From Lunasporangiospora selenospora (taxonomy: Eukaryota > Mortierellomycota > Mortierellomycetes > Mortierellales > Mortierellaceae), in NCBI GenBank assembly GCA_015680635.1, contig JAABOA010000022.1, positions 21,399 to 32,624 on the forward strand: a DNA stretch of 11,226 nucleotides, in the 5' to 3' direction. Position 1 is the first letter of the stretch, and every line of letters begins with the position of its first letter. Below are positions 1 to 9,339 of this stretch, in pieces. The position numbers were made by a program, and so were the translations under genes. The notes under the pieces are model-generated. The model made no database searches, was not told the DNA's origin, and saw only the letters and a program-made list of their open reading frames with translations.

Positions 1-121
1 AAAAATGCTGGGAGTGTGCGGGGGCAAGCCAAATGAGACGACACCGAAATATCTCAATCTTGGACAGACAAGCCAAATATAAACACCTCAGCAGTGTCGA
101 TCCGAGATTAAAACCCTCCTC
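1..121. other. unassigned left flank of the tandem array
   Basis: This stretch does not carry the conserved blocks of the array that follows (the CTTACGGGCTATTGATCATGG block and the GAGAAGTTCACAAG block). The first recognisable block is GCTATTGGCCATGG near 126. I read all three forward frames and recognised no protein family. A very diverged partial repeat unit cannot be excluded, because GACACC and GGACAGACAA resemble fragments of the repeat. No gene is called here. Confidence 0.4.
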
Positions 122-506
122 CTCGCTATTGGCCATGGATAAAAAGAGCACGAGGATGAAGAGTACACAAGCACAAGATGGGAATCATCAGCAATCATGG
201 GCAATGATAGAGACATAGGGCATGACATCTCTAACAGAGAACATTATCTTACCAGCTATTGATCATGGATAAAAGGAGCGAGAGTATGAAAGTAAAAAGG
301 TAACGAAACGGGATCGTAAGTAATCATGAACAATGTTGGTGACACGGTGCATGGCATTTTTGACACAGGATATGATCTTACGGGCTATTGATTATGAATA
401 AAAGGTGCACGAAGATGAGAAATTCAAAATGAAAGAATAGGGATTGTGAGAAATGATGGATAATGAAGAAGACACAGGACATGCCTTACTGAAAGAGGAC
501 ATTTTC

Positions 507-646
507 TGTAATAGTTCTAATTGGAGAGCCTAGGGTTGGAAGATCTTACTTAATGTTGGATGTCCTTCATTTATAGAGGGATTCTTGGTCTATTCCGAGT
601 GGAACATATGAGCTCACCCCGACTCGGACTAAACCCTTGCTTTTAC
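507..646 (-). mobile_element. insertion in the array, possibly a solo-LTR fragment
   Basis: A normal unit would run from GAAAGAGGACATTTTCT straight into TAC-GGGCTATTGATC. Here about 140 bp of unrelated sequence separates the two. Its left edge is TGTAATAG, whose complement CTATTACA is a typical end of Copia-type LTRs. On the minus strand a TATA-like CTATAAATGAAGG lies at about 564-577, which fits an LTR read right to left. The right edge (CTTTTAC then TTTGGG) does not show the expected matching TG/CA terminus, and I see no convincing target-site duplication. It also holds a 7-bp inverted repeat, TCCGAGT (594-600) with ACTCGGA (622-628). The insertion itself is certain; its identity as an LTR fragment is a guess. 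Confidence 0.4.
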
Positions 647-1825
647 TTTGGGCTATTGATCATGTAAAAAAGAACAAGATGATGAAGGAAACACTGGGAT
701 TGTGAGCAATCATGAACAATAGCAGTGGCACGGCATATTGCATATATGTCAGAGAATATGCTCTTACGGTCTAATGATCATGGATAGAAGGAACATGAAG
801 ATGAGAAGTTCACAAAGAAAAAATGGGGAACGTGAGTAATCATTGATAATGAAGACAATCTCCATGGCATATCTGGAAGGGAACATGCACCTTACGGGCT
901 ATTGATTATAGATTAAAGGAGCATGAGGATGAGGAGTTCACATGCAAAGGATGGGAGTGGTGAGTAATCATGGATAATGACGGAAACAATTTTCATAGCA
1001 TTTCTGAAAGAGGACATTCTCTCACCGCCTACTGATCATGGATAAAGGAGATGAAGATGAAAGATACAAAGGTAACGGGATCGTGAATAATCATGAACAA
1101 TGATGGTGACACGGCACATGGCATCTATACCAAAGAATAAGCTCTTACAAGCTATTGATCATGGATAAAAGGAAGATGGGATGAGGAGTTCACAAGTAAA
1201 ACATGGGGATTGTAAGAAGTCGTGGATTGTGAAGGGTACAATTCTCATGGAATTTCTGAAAGAGGGCATTATCTTACTTGCTATTGATCATGGATAAAAG
1301 GAGCATGAGTGTGTAAAGTGCAAAAGTAACGGGATCTTGAGATATCATGATGAATGAAGGTGACACCGTGCATGCGTCTATGATAGAGAGTATGGTCTTA
1401 CGGGCTAATGATCATGGATTAAAGTAACATGAGGATGAGAAGTCCACAAGTAAAGGATTGGGATTGTAAGTATTCATGAAGAATCAAGGCGACATGGCGC
1501 ATGGCATCTATGACAGGCAATATGCTCTTACAAGCTATTGATCATGGATAAAAGGAGTATGATGACGAGAAGTTCACAAGTAAACCATGGGGATTGTAAG
1601 AAATCATGGATAGTGATGATGATACGGCCCATGGCATCTATGACAGAGAATATGCTCTTACGGGCTATTGATCATAAATAAAAGAAGCATGATGACGAGA
1701 GGTTCACAAGTAAAACATGGGGGCTGTAAGAAATCACGGATCCTGATGGTGACACGGTGCATGGCATCTATGACAAAGAATATGCTCTTACGAGCTAATG
1801 ATCATGGATCAAAGGAGGATGAGGA

Positions 1826-2301
1826 TGAGAAGTTCACAAGTACAGGATGTGAATCGTGAGAAATCATGGATAATGAAGTAGATAATTTTCATGGCGTTGT
1901 TGAAAGAATGCATGCTCTTACGGGCTATTGATCATGGATAGCGGGAGAATGAAAATGAGAAGTTCACAAGGAAGAAATGGGGATCGTGAGTAATCATTGA
2001 TAGTGAAGAAGACAACCTCCATGGCATCTCTGAAAGAGGGCGCTATCTTACCCACTATTGACCATAGATAAAAGAAGCATGAGGGTGAAAAGTTCATAGG
2101 TAAAGGATTGGGATTGTGAGTAATCAGGAACAATGGCGGTGACATGGCATGTGGAATCTATGACAAAGAATATGTTCTTACGGGCTAATGATCATGTAGC
2201 AAAGGAGCATGAGGATGAAAAGTTCGCAAGCGAAGGATTAGGATTGTGAATAATCATAAGTAATGATGAAGACAATTTTCATGTAAGGGAACATGCACTT
2301 A
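1826..2301. repeat. long-range duplicated block of the array, copy 1
   Basis: This block of nearly four units matches 6621-7102 in the same order and with the same unit-specific oddities. Shared ones are AGATAATTTTCATGGCG, the rare GCGGGAGAATGAAAATGAGAAG, GCGCTATCTTACCCACTATTG, and a shortened last unit in which TTTTCATGTAAGGGAACATG has lost part of the usual segment. The pairing goes well beyond the general similarity between units, so the two blocks derive from one multi-unit duplication or transfer. Confidence 0.75.
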
Positions 2302-5069
2302 CGGGCTAATGATCATAGATGAAAGGAGCATGAAGACGAGAAGTTCACAAGTAAAGAATGTGGATTGTAAGAAATCATGGATAGTGCTGGTAACACATCG
2401 CATGGCACCTATGACAGATAATATGCTCTTACGGGCTAATGATAATAGATTAAAGGAGTATGAAGATGAGAAGTTCACAAGTAAAGAATGGGGATTGTGA
2501 GTATTCATGAAGAATCAAGGTGACATGGCGCATGGCATCTATGATAGAGAATATCTCTTACGTGCTATTGATCATGGATCAAAGGAGCATGAGGATGAGA
2601 AGTGTACAAGTACAGGATGGGGAGTGTGAGTCTTCATGGATAATGAAGTTGATAATTTTCATGGCGTTTCTAAAAGAGTATATGCACTTACGGGCTATCG
2701 ATCATGGATAAAAAGATAATGAAGATGAAAAGATCACAAGTAAAGGATTGGGATTGTGAGCAATCATGAACAATGGCAGTGACACGGCATATGGCATATG
2801 ATAAAGAATATGCTCTTACGGGCTAATAATCATGGAATAAAGGAACATGAGGATGAAAAGTTCACAAGTAAATTATGGGGCTTGTGAGTATTCATGATCA
2901 ATGGTGGTGTCACGGCGTGTGGCATCTATGACAGACAATATGCTCTTACGGGCTGACGATCATGGATAAAAGGAGCATGATGGCGAGAAGTTCACAAGCA
3001 AAACATGGGATCGTAAGAAATCATGGATAGTGCTGGTGACACATCGCATGGCACCTATGACAGATAATATGCTCTTACCGGCTATTGATCATGGATAAAA
3101 GAAGCATGAGGATGGGGATTTCATAATCAAAGGATGGGATTGTAAGTAATCATTGATAATGAAGACAGTTTTCATGACATTTCTGAAAGAGGACGTTTTC
3201 TTACTCTCTATTGATTATGGATAAAAGGAGCACGAAGATAAGAAATTCACAAGTAGATATTGGGGATCGTGAGTAATCATTATTAATGAAGACAGTTTCA
3301 ATGGGATTTCTGAAAGAGGACGTCTTCTTACCCGCTATTGATCGTGGAAAATAGGAGCATGAGGCAGAGGAGTCCACAAACAAAGGATTGGGATTGTGAG
3401 TAACCATGAACAATGGTAGTGTCACGGCATATGGCATCTATGACAGACAATATGCTCTTACCGGCTATTGATCATGAATAAAAAGAGCAAGAGGATGGGG
3501 AGTTCACAAGCAAAGGAAGGGATTGTGAATCATCATTGATAATGAAGAAGACAGTTTTCGTGACATTTCTGAAAAGGACGCAATCTTACCCACTATCGAT
3601 CATGGATAAAAGGAGCATGGGGATAGGGAGTTCACAAGCGAAGGATGGGATTGTTAATAATCATTGATAATGAAGAAAACAGCTTTCATGACATTTCTGA
3701 AAAGGACGCAATCTTACCCACTATTGATCATGGATAAAAGGAGCATGAATATAAGAAGTTCGCAAGTAGAGATTGGGGATCGTGAGAAATCATTAATAAT
3801 GAAGACAGCTTCAATAGGATTTCTGAATGAGGGCGTTTTCTTACCCGCTATTGATCGTGGATAATAGGAGCATGAGGAAGAGGAGTTCACAAACAAAGGA
3901 TTGGGATTGTGAGTAATCATTAATAACGAAGACAATTTTCATGGCATTTCTGAAAGAGGACATTTTCTTACCGGCTATTGATCATGAAAAATAGGAGCAT
4001 GAGCATGAGAAGTTCACAAGTAAAACATGGGATTGTAAGAAATCGTTGATAATGAAGAACACAGCTTTCATGACATTTCTGAAAGAGTGCGTGCTCTTAC
4101 GGGCTATTGATCATGGATAACGGGAGAATGAAAATGAGAAGTTCACAAGGAAGAAATGGGGATTGTAAGATATCACGAATAGTAATGGTGACATGGCGCA
4201 TGGCATCTATGACAGAGAATATGCTCTTACGGGCTATTGATCATGGATAAAGGAGCATGATGACGAGAAGTTCACAATTAAAACATGGAGATTGTAAGAA
4301 ATCATGGATACTGATGGTAACATGGTGCATTGCATCTATGGCAGAGAATATGCTCTTACCGGCTATTGACCATGGATAAATGAAGCATGAGGATGAGGAG
4401 TTCACAAGTAAAGGATGGGATTGTGAGTAATCATTGATAATGAAGAAGACAGTTTTCATGGAATTTCTGAAAGAGATCGTATTCTTACCAGCTATTGATC
4501 ATGGAATAAAGGGGCATGAGGATGAGAAGTTCACAAGCAAAGGATGGGATTGTTAATAATCATTGATAATGAAGAAGAAAGTTTTCATGGCATTGCTGAA
4601 AGAGGACGCAATCTTACCCGCTGTTGATCATGGAATAATAGGGCATGAGCATGAGGATGAAAAGTTCACAGGTAAAAAAATGGGATTTTGAGTAATCATG
4701 AACAATAGCAGTGACACGGCATATGGCCACCCTGTCGGAGAGTATGCTCTTACGGGCTAATGATCATGGAATAAAGGAGCATGATGATGAGAAGTTCACA
4801 AGTAAAAGATTGGGATTGTGAGTAATCATGAACATCGGTGGTGATAAGGCGTATGGCATCTATGACAGACAATATGCTTTTACCGGCTATTGGTCATGGA
4901 TAAAAGGAGTATGAGGATGAGAAGTTCACAAGCAAAGGGTGGGATTGTGAATAGTCATTGATAATGAGGATGACAATTTTCATGGCATTGCTGAAAGAGG
5001 ATGCTTTCTTACCCGCTATTGATCATGGATAAAAGGATTATGAGGATGAAACGTTCACAGGTAAAAGAT

Positions 5070-5288
5070 CGGGATTGTGAGCAATCATGAACAATAGCAG
5101 TGACACGGCATATGGCATATATGTCAGAGAGTATGATCTTACGGGCTAATGACCATGGGTTAAAGTAACACGGGGGTGAGAGGTTTACAAGTAAATTATG
5201 GGGTTTGTGAGTATTCATGAAGAATCCAGATAAATAGGCGCGTGACACCGATGACAGAGAACATGCTCCTACTAGCTATTGACCATAG
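5070..5288. repeat. duplicated two-unit block of the array, copy 1
   Basis: It matches 6235-6453 almost base for base. Shared peculiarities not seen together elsewhere are GGCATATATGTCAGAGAGTATG, GACCATGGGTTAAAGTAACACG, AATTATGGGGTTTGTGAG, and CCAGATAAATAGGCGCGTGA. The offset of about 1,165 bp equals nine array units. Confidence 0.75.
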
Positions 5289-6234
5289 AATAAAGGAGCA
5301 TGAGGATGAGAAGTCCACAAGTAAATGATGGGGGCTATGAGTATTCATGAAGGATCAAGGCGACATGGCGCATGGCATCTATGATAGAGAATATCTCTTA
5401 CGTGCTATTGATCATGGATCAAAGGATTACGACGATGAGAAATTCACAAGTGAAGGATTGCGACAATGAGTAATCATGAACATTGGTGGTGATAAGGCGC
5501 ATGGCATCTATGACAGACAATATGCTCTTACCGGCTATTGATCATGGATAAAAGGAGCATGAGGACGAGAAGTTCACAAGCAAAGGATGGGATTGTGAAT
5601 AATCATGGATAATGAAGAAGACAGTTTTCATGGCATTTCTGAAAGAGGGCGCTATCTTACCCACTATTGATCATGGATTTAAGAGCATGAGGATGATAAG
5701 TTCACAGGTAAAAGAATGGGGTTGTGAGTAATCATGAACAATGGTGGTGACACGGCGTATGGCATCTATGACAGACAATAGACCCTTACCGGCTATTGAT
5801 CATGGATAAATGTAGCATGAGAATGAGGAGTTCACGAGTAAAACATAGGGATTGTAAGAAATCATGGATAGTGAAGAAGATGGTTTTCATGGAATTGCTG
5901 AAAGAGGACTCTATCTTACCCGCTATTGAACATGGAATAAAGGAGCACGAGGATGAAAAGTTCACAAGTAAAGGATTGGGATTGTGAGTAACCATTGATA
6001 ATGAAGATAACTTCCATGGCTTTTCTGAAAGAAGACGTTATTTTACCAGCTATTGATCGTGGATAAAAGGAGCACGAGGATGGGGAGTTCACAAGTAAAG
6101 GATGGGATTGTGAGTAATCATTGATAATGAAGAAGAAAGTTTTCATGGCATGTCTGAAAGGGGACGCCGTCTTACTCGCTATTGAACATGGAATAAAGAA
6201 GCATGAGGATGAAAAGTTCACGGGCAAAAGAATA

Positions 6235-6453
6235 GGATTGTGAGCAATCATGAACAATAGCAGTGACACGGCATATGGCATATATGTCAGAGAGTATGCT
6301 CTTACGGGCTAATGACCATGGGTTAAAGTAACACGAGGGTGAGAGATTTACAAGTAAATTATGGGGTTTGTGAGTATTCATGAAGAATCCAGATAAATAG
6401 GCGCGTGACACCGATGACAGAGAATATGCTCCTACTAGCTATTGACCATAGAT
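6235..6453. repeat. duplicated two-unit block of the array, copy 2
   Basis: This is the partner of 5070-5288, nine units downstream. Only a handful of substitutions separate the copies (for example AGTATGCTCTTAC here and AGTATGATCTTAC in copy 1), which makes it one of the younger duplications in the array. Confidence 0.75.
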
Positions 6454-6463
6454 TATAGGAGCA

Positions 6464-6510
6464 TGAGGATGAGGAGTTCACAAGTAAATAATGAGGAGTT
6501 CACAAGCAAA
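6464..6510 (+). repeat. internal 23-25 bp duplication in one array unit
   Basis: ATGAGGAGTTCACAAGTAAA is followed directly by ATGAGGAGTTCACAAGCAAA within a single unit. This makes that unit about 152 bp, the longest in the array, instead of about 129. It is consistent with slippage or with unequal exchange between out-of-register units. Confidence 0.75.
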
Positions 6511-6620
6511 GGATGGGATTGTAAATAATCATTGATAATGAAGAAGACAGTTTTCATGACATTTCTGAAAGAGGACGTTTTCTTACCCACTGTTGATCAC
6601 GGATAAAAGAGGCATGAGGA

Positions 6621-7102
6621 TAAGAAGTTCACAAGTACAGGATAGGGATCGTGAGAAATCATGGATAACGAAGTAGATAATTTTCATGGCGTATTTGAAA
6701 GAGTGCGTGCTCTTACGGGCTATTGATCATGGATAGCGGGAGAATGAAAATGAGAAGTTCACATGGAAGAAATGGGGATCGTGAGTAATCATTGATAGTG
6801 AAGAAGACGACAACTTCCATGGCATCTCTGAAAGAGGGCGCTATCTTACCCACTATTGACCATAGATAAAAGAAGCATGAGGGTGAAAAGTTCATAGGTA
6901 AAGGATTGGGATTGTGAGTAATCATGAACAATGACGGTGACATTGCATGTGGAATCTGTGACAAAGAATATGTTCTTACGGGCTAACGATCATGTAACAA
7001 AGGAGCATGAGGATTAAAAGTTCGTAAGTGAAGGATTGGGTTTGTGAATAATCATGAGCAATGATGAAGACAATTTTCATGTAAGGGAACATGCACTTAC
7101 GG
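6621..7102. repeat. long-range duplicated block of the array, copy 2
   Basis: This is the partner of 1826-2301, displaced by about 4.8 kb. It keeps the same succession of unit variants, including the shortened unit ending in TTTTCATGTAAGGGAACATG. It differs by scattered substitutions and by a small GAC insertion near 6808 (GAAGAAGACGACAAC against GAAGAAGACAAC in copy 1). Confidence 0.75.
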
Positions 7103-7103
7103 G

Positions 7104-7640
7104 CTATTGATCATTGATTAAAGGAGCATGATGGCGAGAAGTTCACAAGTAAAGAATGGGGATTGTAAGAAATCATGGATAGTGCTGGTGACACATTGCA
7201 TGGCACCTATGGCAGATAATATGCACTTACGGGCTAATGATCATAGATGAAAAGAGCATGAAGATGAGAAGTTCACAAGTAAAGAATGTGGATTGTAAGA
7301 AATCATGGATAGTGCTGGTAACACATCGCATAGCACCTATGACAGATAATATGCTCTTACCGGCTAATGACCATAGATGAAAGGAGTATGAAGATGAGAA
7401 GTTCACAAGTAAAGAATGGGGATTGTAAGAAATCTTTGATAGTGCTGGTGACACATCGCATAGCACCTATGACAGATAATATGCTCTTACGGGCTAATGA
7501 TCATAGATGAAAGGAGCATGAGGACGAGAAGTTCACAAATAAAACATGGGATCGTAAGAAATCATGGATAGTGCTGGTGACACATCGCATGGCATCTATG
7601 ACAGATAATATGCTCTTACGGGCTAATGATAATAGATTAA
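7104..7640. repeat. recent local amplification of one unit subtype
   Basis: Four consecutive units carry the same diagnostic segment: GGATAGTGCTGG, then ACACAT-GCAT-GCACC (CATC in the last unit), then GACAGATAATATGC (GGCAGATAATATGC in one unit). The same variant appears only singly elsewhere (about 2375-2430 and 3024-3070). Adjacent near-identical units of one variant suggest tandem duplication near the right edge of the array. Confidence 0.65.
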
Positions 7641-7902
7641 AGGAGCATGAAGATGAGAAGTTCACAATTAAAGAATGGGGATTGTGAGTATTCATGAAGA
7701 ATCAAGATGACATGGCACATGGCATATCTGAAAGAGGGAGTTTTCTTACCGCCCATTAAACATTGATAAATTGCTATTGATTTGTCTAAGGTCTAAGGTT
7801 GAAATGTCGTTTATTGCTCTGTGTTGCCGATCCCGTCTATCTATTACAGGAGACACCCTTATATAGAGGACTATTCCTGTCCTCCCCAGCGTAGGCCTAT
7901 TT

Positions 7903-8127
7903 ATAACGGGTCTACACTCGTTGATCTTCTTGCAAGTACGCCAGGAGAAGATACGAGCAACGATTGTAACGCTTTACTGGCCATTGGCTGTCTGGTTCCC
8001 GACAGTGAACGAATTGGTGACAGCACCTTCGATGCTAATCCCATGACACAGAGTCATTCCAGCGCCAGGAAACGCTCCGGACATACTGGAAAAGAACCCC
8101 CACTGGTCTTTATGCGCCTGTAAATAA
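7903..8127 (+). pseudogene. RT-RNase H C-terminal tail, DIRS-like relic
   Basis: In the frame of position 7966 the translation contains VRQEKIRATIV, then WPLAVWFPTVNELV, then VIPAPGNAPDILEKNPHWSL. From memory this fits the end of DIRS-type RT-RNase H proteins, where a WP-x-A-x-W-x-P segment is followed by a proline-rich stretch and an NPxW-L motif. A TGA at 8044-8046 interrupts it and would be CGA if one C-to-T change is undone. Just upstream the frame appears to shift near 7935, because NGSTLVDLLA (neighbouring frame) would fit the residues expected before VRQEKI. A 100-codon open frame on the same strand (7821-8123) is in a different frame and overlaps this relic. I consider that frame mostly accidental. 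The family call rests on remembered motifs and has not been searched. Confidence 0.5.
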
Positions 8128-8167
8128 AAGACGAAAACTAACTGCTAAAGGATGAGATGCAAGTACA

Positions 8168-9075
8168 GTGTCTATCATTTTCGACAGCCCCGAGGTATTA
8201 CGCAGACAAAAAGCATATGCAGGCATACAAGATAGGTACATTATTTGGGCAACGGTACGCAATGTAGACGCCATGTTACCACAACCTTTCCAATTACTCA
8301 ATTGGTTGGCCTCAGGAGTCTCCATTTATGGTTCGGCTGCGAACACTGTTGGCACGTACAAAGCGGCAATCATCCAGATGTATGATGACAGGTCTGATTT
8401 TGGCGATGTAGACTTTCAACAATTTTCCCGCTCTCTTCGCAAACGACAGATCATGGACACAAAAGAGTTGAGTATCGACATCAGTCCATTCATTGAACTC
8501 TTTCGATAACTTGGAGATAATTCGTCCCTTAACGACCTCAACCTTCACAGAAGCTTTGTTGGCTCCTTGGCACTTGTGATTTTCTTCGACCTAACGACAT
8601 CGCTTACATCGATTTATCAAATAACAAGTTTCCCCAAGGCCAGTATGTCGTTGTCCTGCCTATCCTCTTACCGAAAGAGACATGAGGAGGCAGTCGCATT
8701 TGCAAATACGCCTCTGTCAAGTGCTACGACGACCACTTATTGTGTCTAGTACAAGTCTTTGTCGAATACCTACGACGCATCAGAGGGAATGACATCAAAT
8801 TGCCTAATCCAAAAGACCCTGCGATACTTTACCGTCCTTTGTTCAGAGATATCAGAGACCCAAGCAAACCAGTGGGGTCAACAACCATATTGCCCCCATT
8901 ACGCGCAAGCTCCAGCTTCCCAAGAACACCAGCAAGAGCAATTGGCTGCACTGCTGCTTTCAAGTAAGGTGTTCGTGACCTCTGTGACAGTGGTGAAAGA
9001 TAACAAGATCCCATCTTGGATCGCTGCCCTGATTCGGAAACAAAGCAGGAGGGAGATGCAGCTCTCCGGATGAGT
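8168..9075 (+). pseudogene. tyrosine recombinase pseudogene (DIRS/Crypton type)
   Basis: The N-terminal core-binding domain is clear in 8168-8509: YAGIQDRYIIWATVRNVD, then QPFQLLNWLASGVSIYG, then TVGTYKAAIIQMY. These are the features of the SAM-like domain of eukaryotic tyrosine recombinases. A TAA at 8507-8509 (CAA if restored) ends that frame. A one-base loss near 8549 moves the catalytic domain into the next frame, where KLCWLLGTCDFLRPNDIAY appears; its Arg (codon 8587-8589) matches the first catalytic arginine of the family. A TGA at 8683-8685 sits in LPKET-x-GGSR. HLLCLVQVFVEYLRR and RPLFRDIRDP follow. Near 8885 the frame shifts again (HIAPITRKLQLPKN), then back to ARAIGCTAAF, which may hold the second catalytic arginine (8935-8937). 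A TAA follows at 8965-8967. I could not find the terminal HGNW-like motif or the nucleophilic tyrosine with confidence. The start is uncertain; it is a relic, so no start codon is claimed. Confidence 0.7.
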
Positions 9076-9339
9076 CTCTTTGGCGAGAATACGCCCTCTT
9101 TCATAGAGAAGATGGGCGGGGCTAGCTTTTAATCAGATAAGACACTATCTAAACAGTGGCAGATTGGCAGACACAGCTAGGATAGTTTAGTTCTTAGTAG
9201 TGTTTGGTAGGCTAGGTCTACGGCTAGTGGCAGAAATCTCGCAGAAAAAGTTTAGGTCGTCATGCTTTTCGACTTGATCAGCAACAACGTTACACAGAAC
9301 TGGATCTAATGGACGGGAGTGGTGCATAGGACTGTGGCG

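Larger units (their letters stand above)
122..7787. repeat. large tandem satellite array, about 58 units of about 129 bp
   Basis: The block (C)TTAC[CG]GGCTATTGATCATGG recurs at a regular spacing, for example near 1533, 1663, 1793, 1922, 2053, then 3590, 3718, 3846, 3973, and 7233, 7363, 7493, 7623. Most spacings are 128-130 bp, with shorter units of about 121-123 bp and one of about 152 bp. Each unit reads in order: GGCTATTGATCATGGATAAA, GGAGCATGAGGATGAGAAG, TTCACAAGTAAA, GGATGGGGATTGTGAGTAATCATGG, then a variable segment back to CTTAC. Two subtypes differ in that last segment. One has GACACGGC-CATGGCATCTATGACAGA-AATATGCT; the other has GAAGACAGTTTTCATGGCATTTCTGAAAGAGGACG. Unit divergence is moderate, so the array is old but partly re-homogenised. 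Open frames of 60-121 codons occur on both strands but lose frame from unit to unit, so I treat the array as non-coding. A subtelomeric, centromeric or intergenic satellite would all fit; the sequence does not decide. Confidence 0.95.
7788..9110 (+). mobile_element. decayed DIRS-like tyrosine-recombinase retrotransposon fragment
   Basis: Two relics lie in the order expected for DIRS-type elements: the end of the reverse transcriptase-RNase H region, then a tyrosine recombinase. The left side begins right where the satellite array stops and lacks the reverse transcriptase core, so the element is truncated at 5'. The right side fades out near 9075-9110, before the promoter of the next gene. I found no inverted terminal repeat. 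Both coding relics are broken by stops and frameshifts, so nothing here can be active. A Crypton (DNA transposon with the same recombinase) would explain the second relic alone, but not the RNase H-like tail before it. Confidence 0.6.

Noticed and set aside
1918-7695. Many minus-strand open frames of 63-121 codons with similar peptides (HNPNPLLVNFSSSC, PRSIAGK)
   Set aside because: They are the same repeat unit read over and over. Units of 128, 129 and 130 bp shift the frame, no frame runs through more than about three units, and several have overlapping counterparts on the plus strand. No start context, splice logic or known domain supports a protein.
122-7787. CRISPR-like array
   Set aside because: The spacing is about 129 bp with similarity along the whole unit. 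There are no short identical repeats separated by unique spacers, and no cas genes. The setting is eukaryotic.
7821-8123. 100-codon plus-strand open frame as an intact gene
   Set aside because: The better family match lies in a neighbouring frame of the same DNA (NPHWSL and WPLAVWFP motifs). This frame shows no motif apart from a short stretch upstream of a presumed frameshift.
8168-9075. Functional host-domesticated recombinase
   Set aside because: At least two internal stops and several frameshifts break the catalytic domain, and the terminal tyrosine region was not found. Introns that would remove these defects are not evident.
8829-9104. 91-codon minus-strand open frame across the recombinase relic
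   Set aside because: It is a shadow of the decayed recombinase on the other strand; nothing in it is recognisable.
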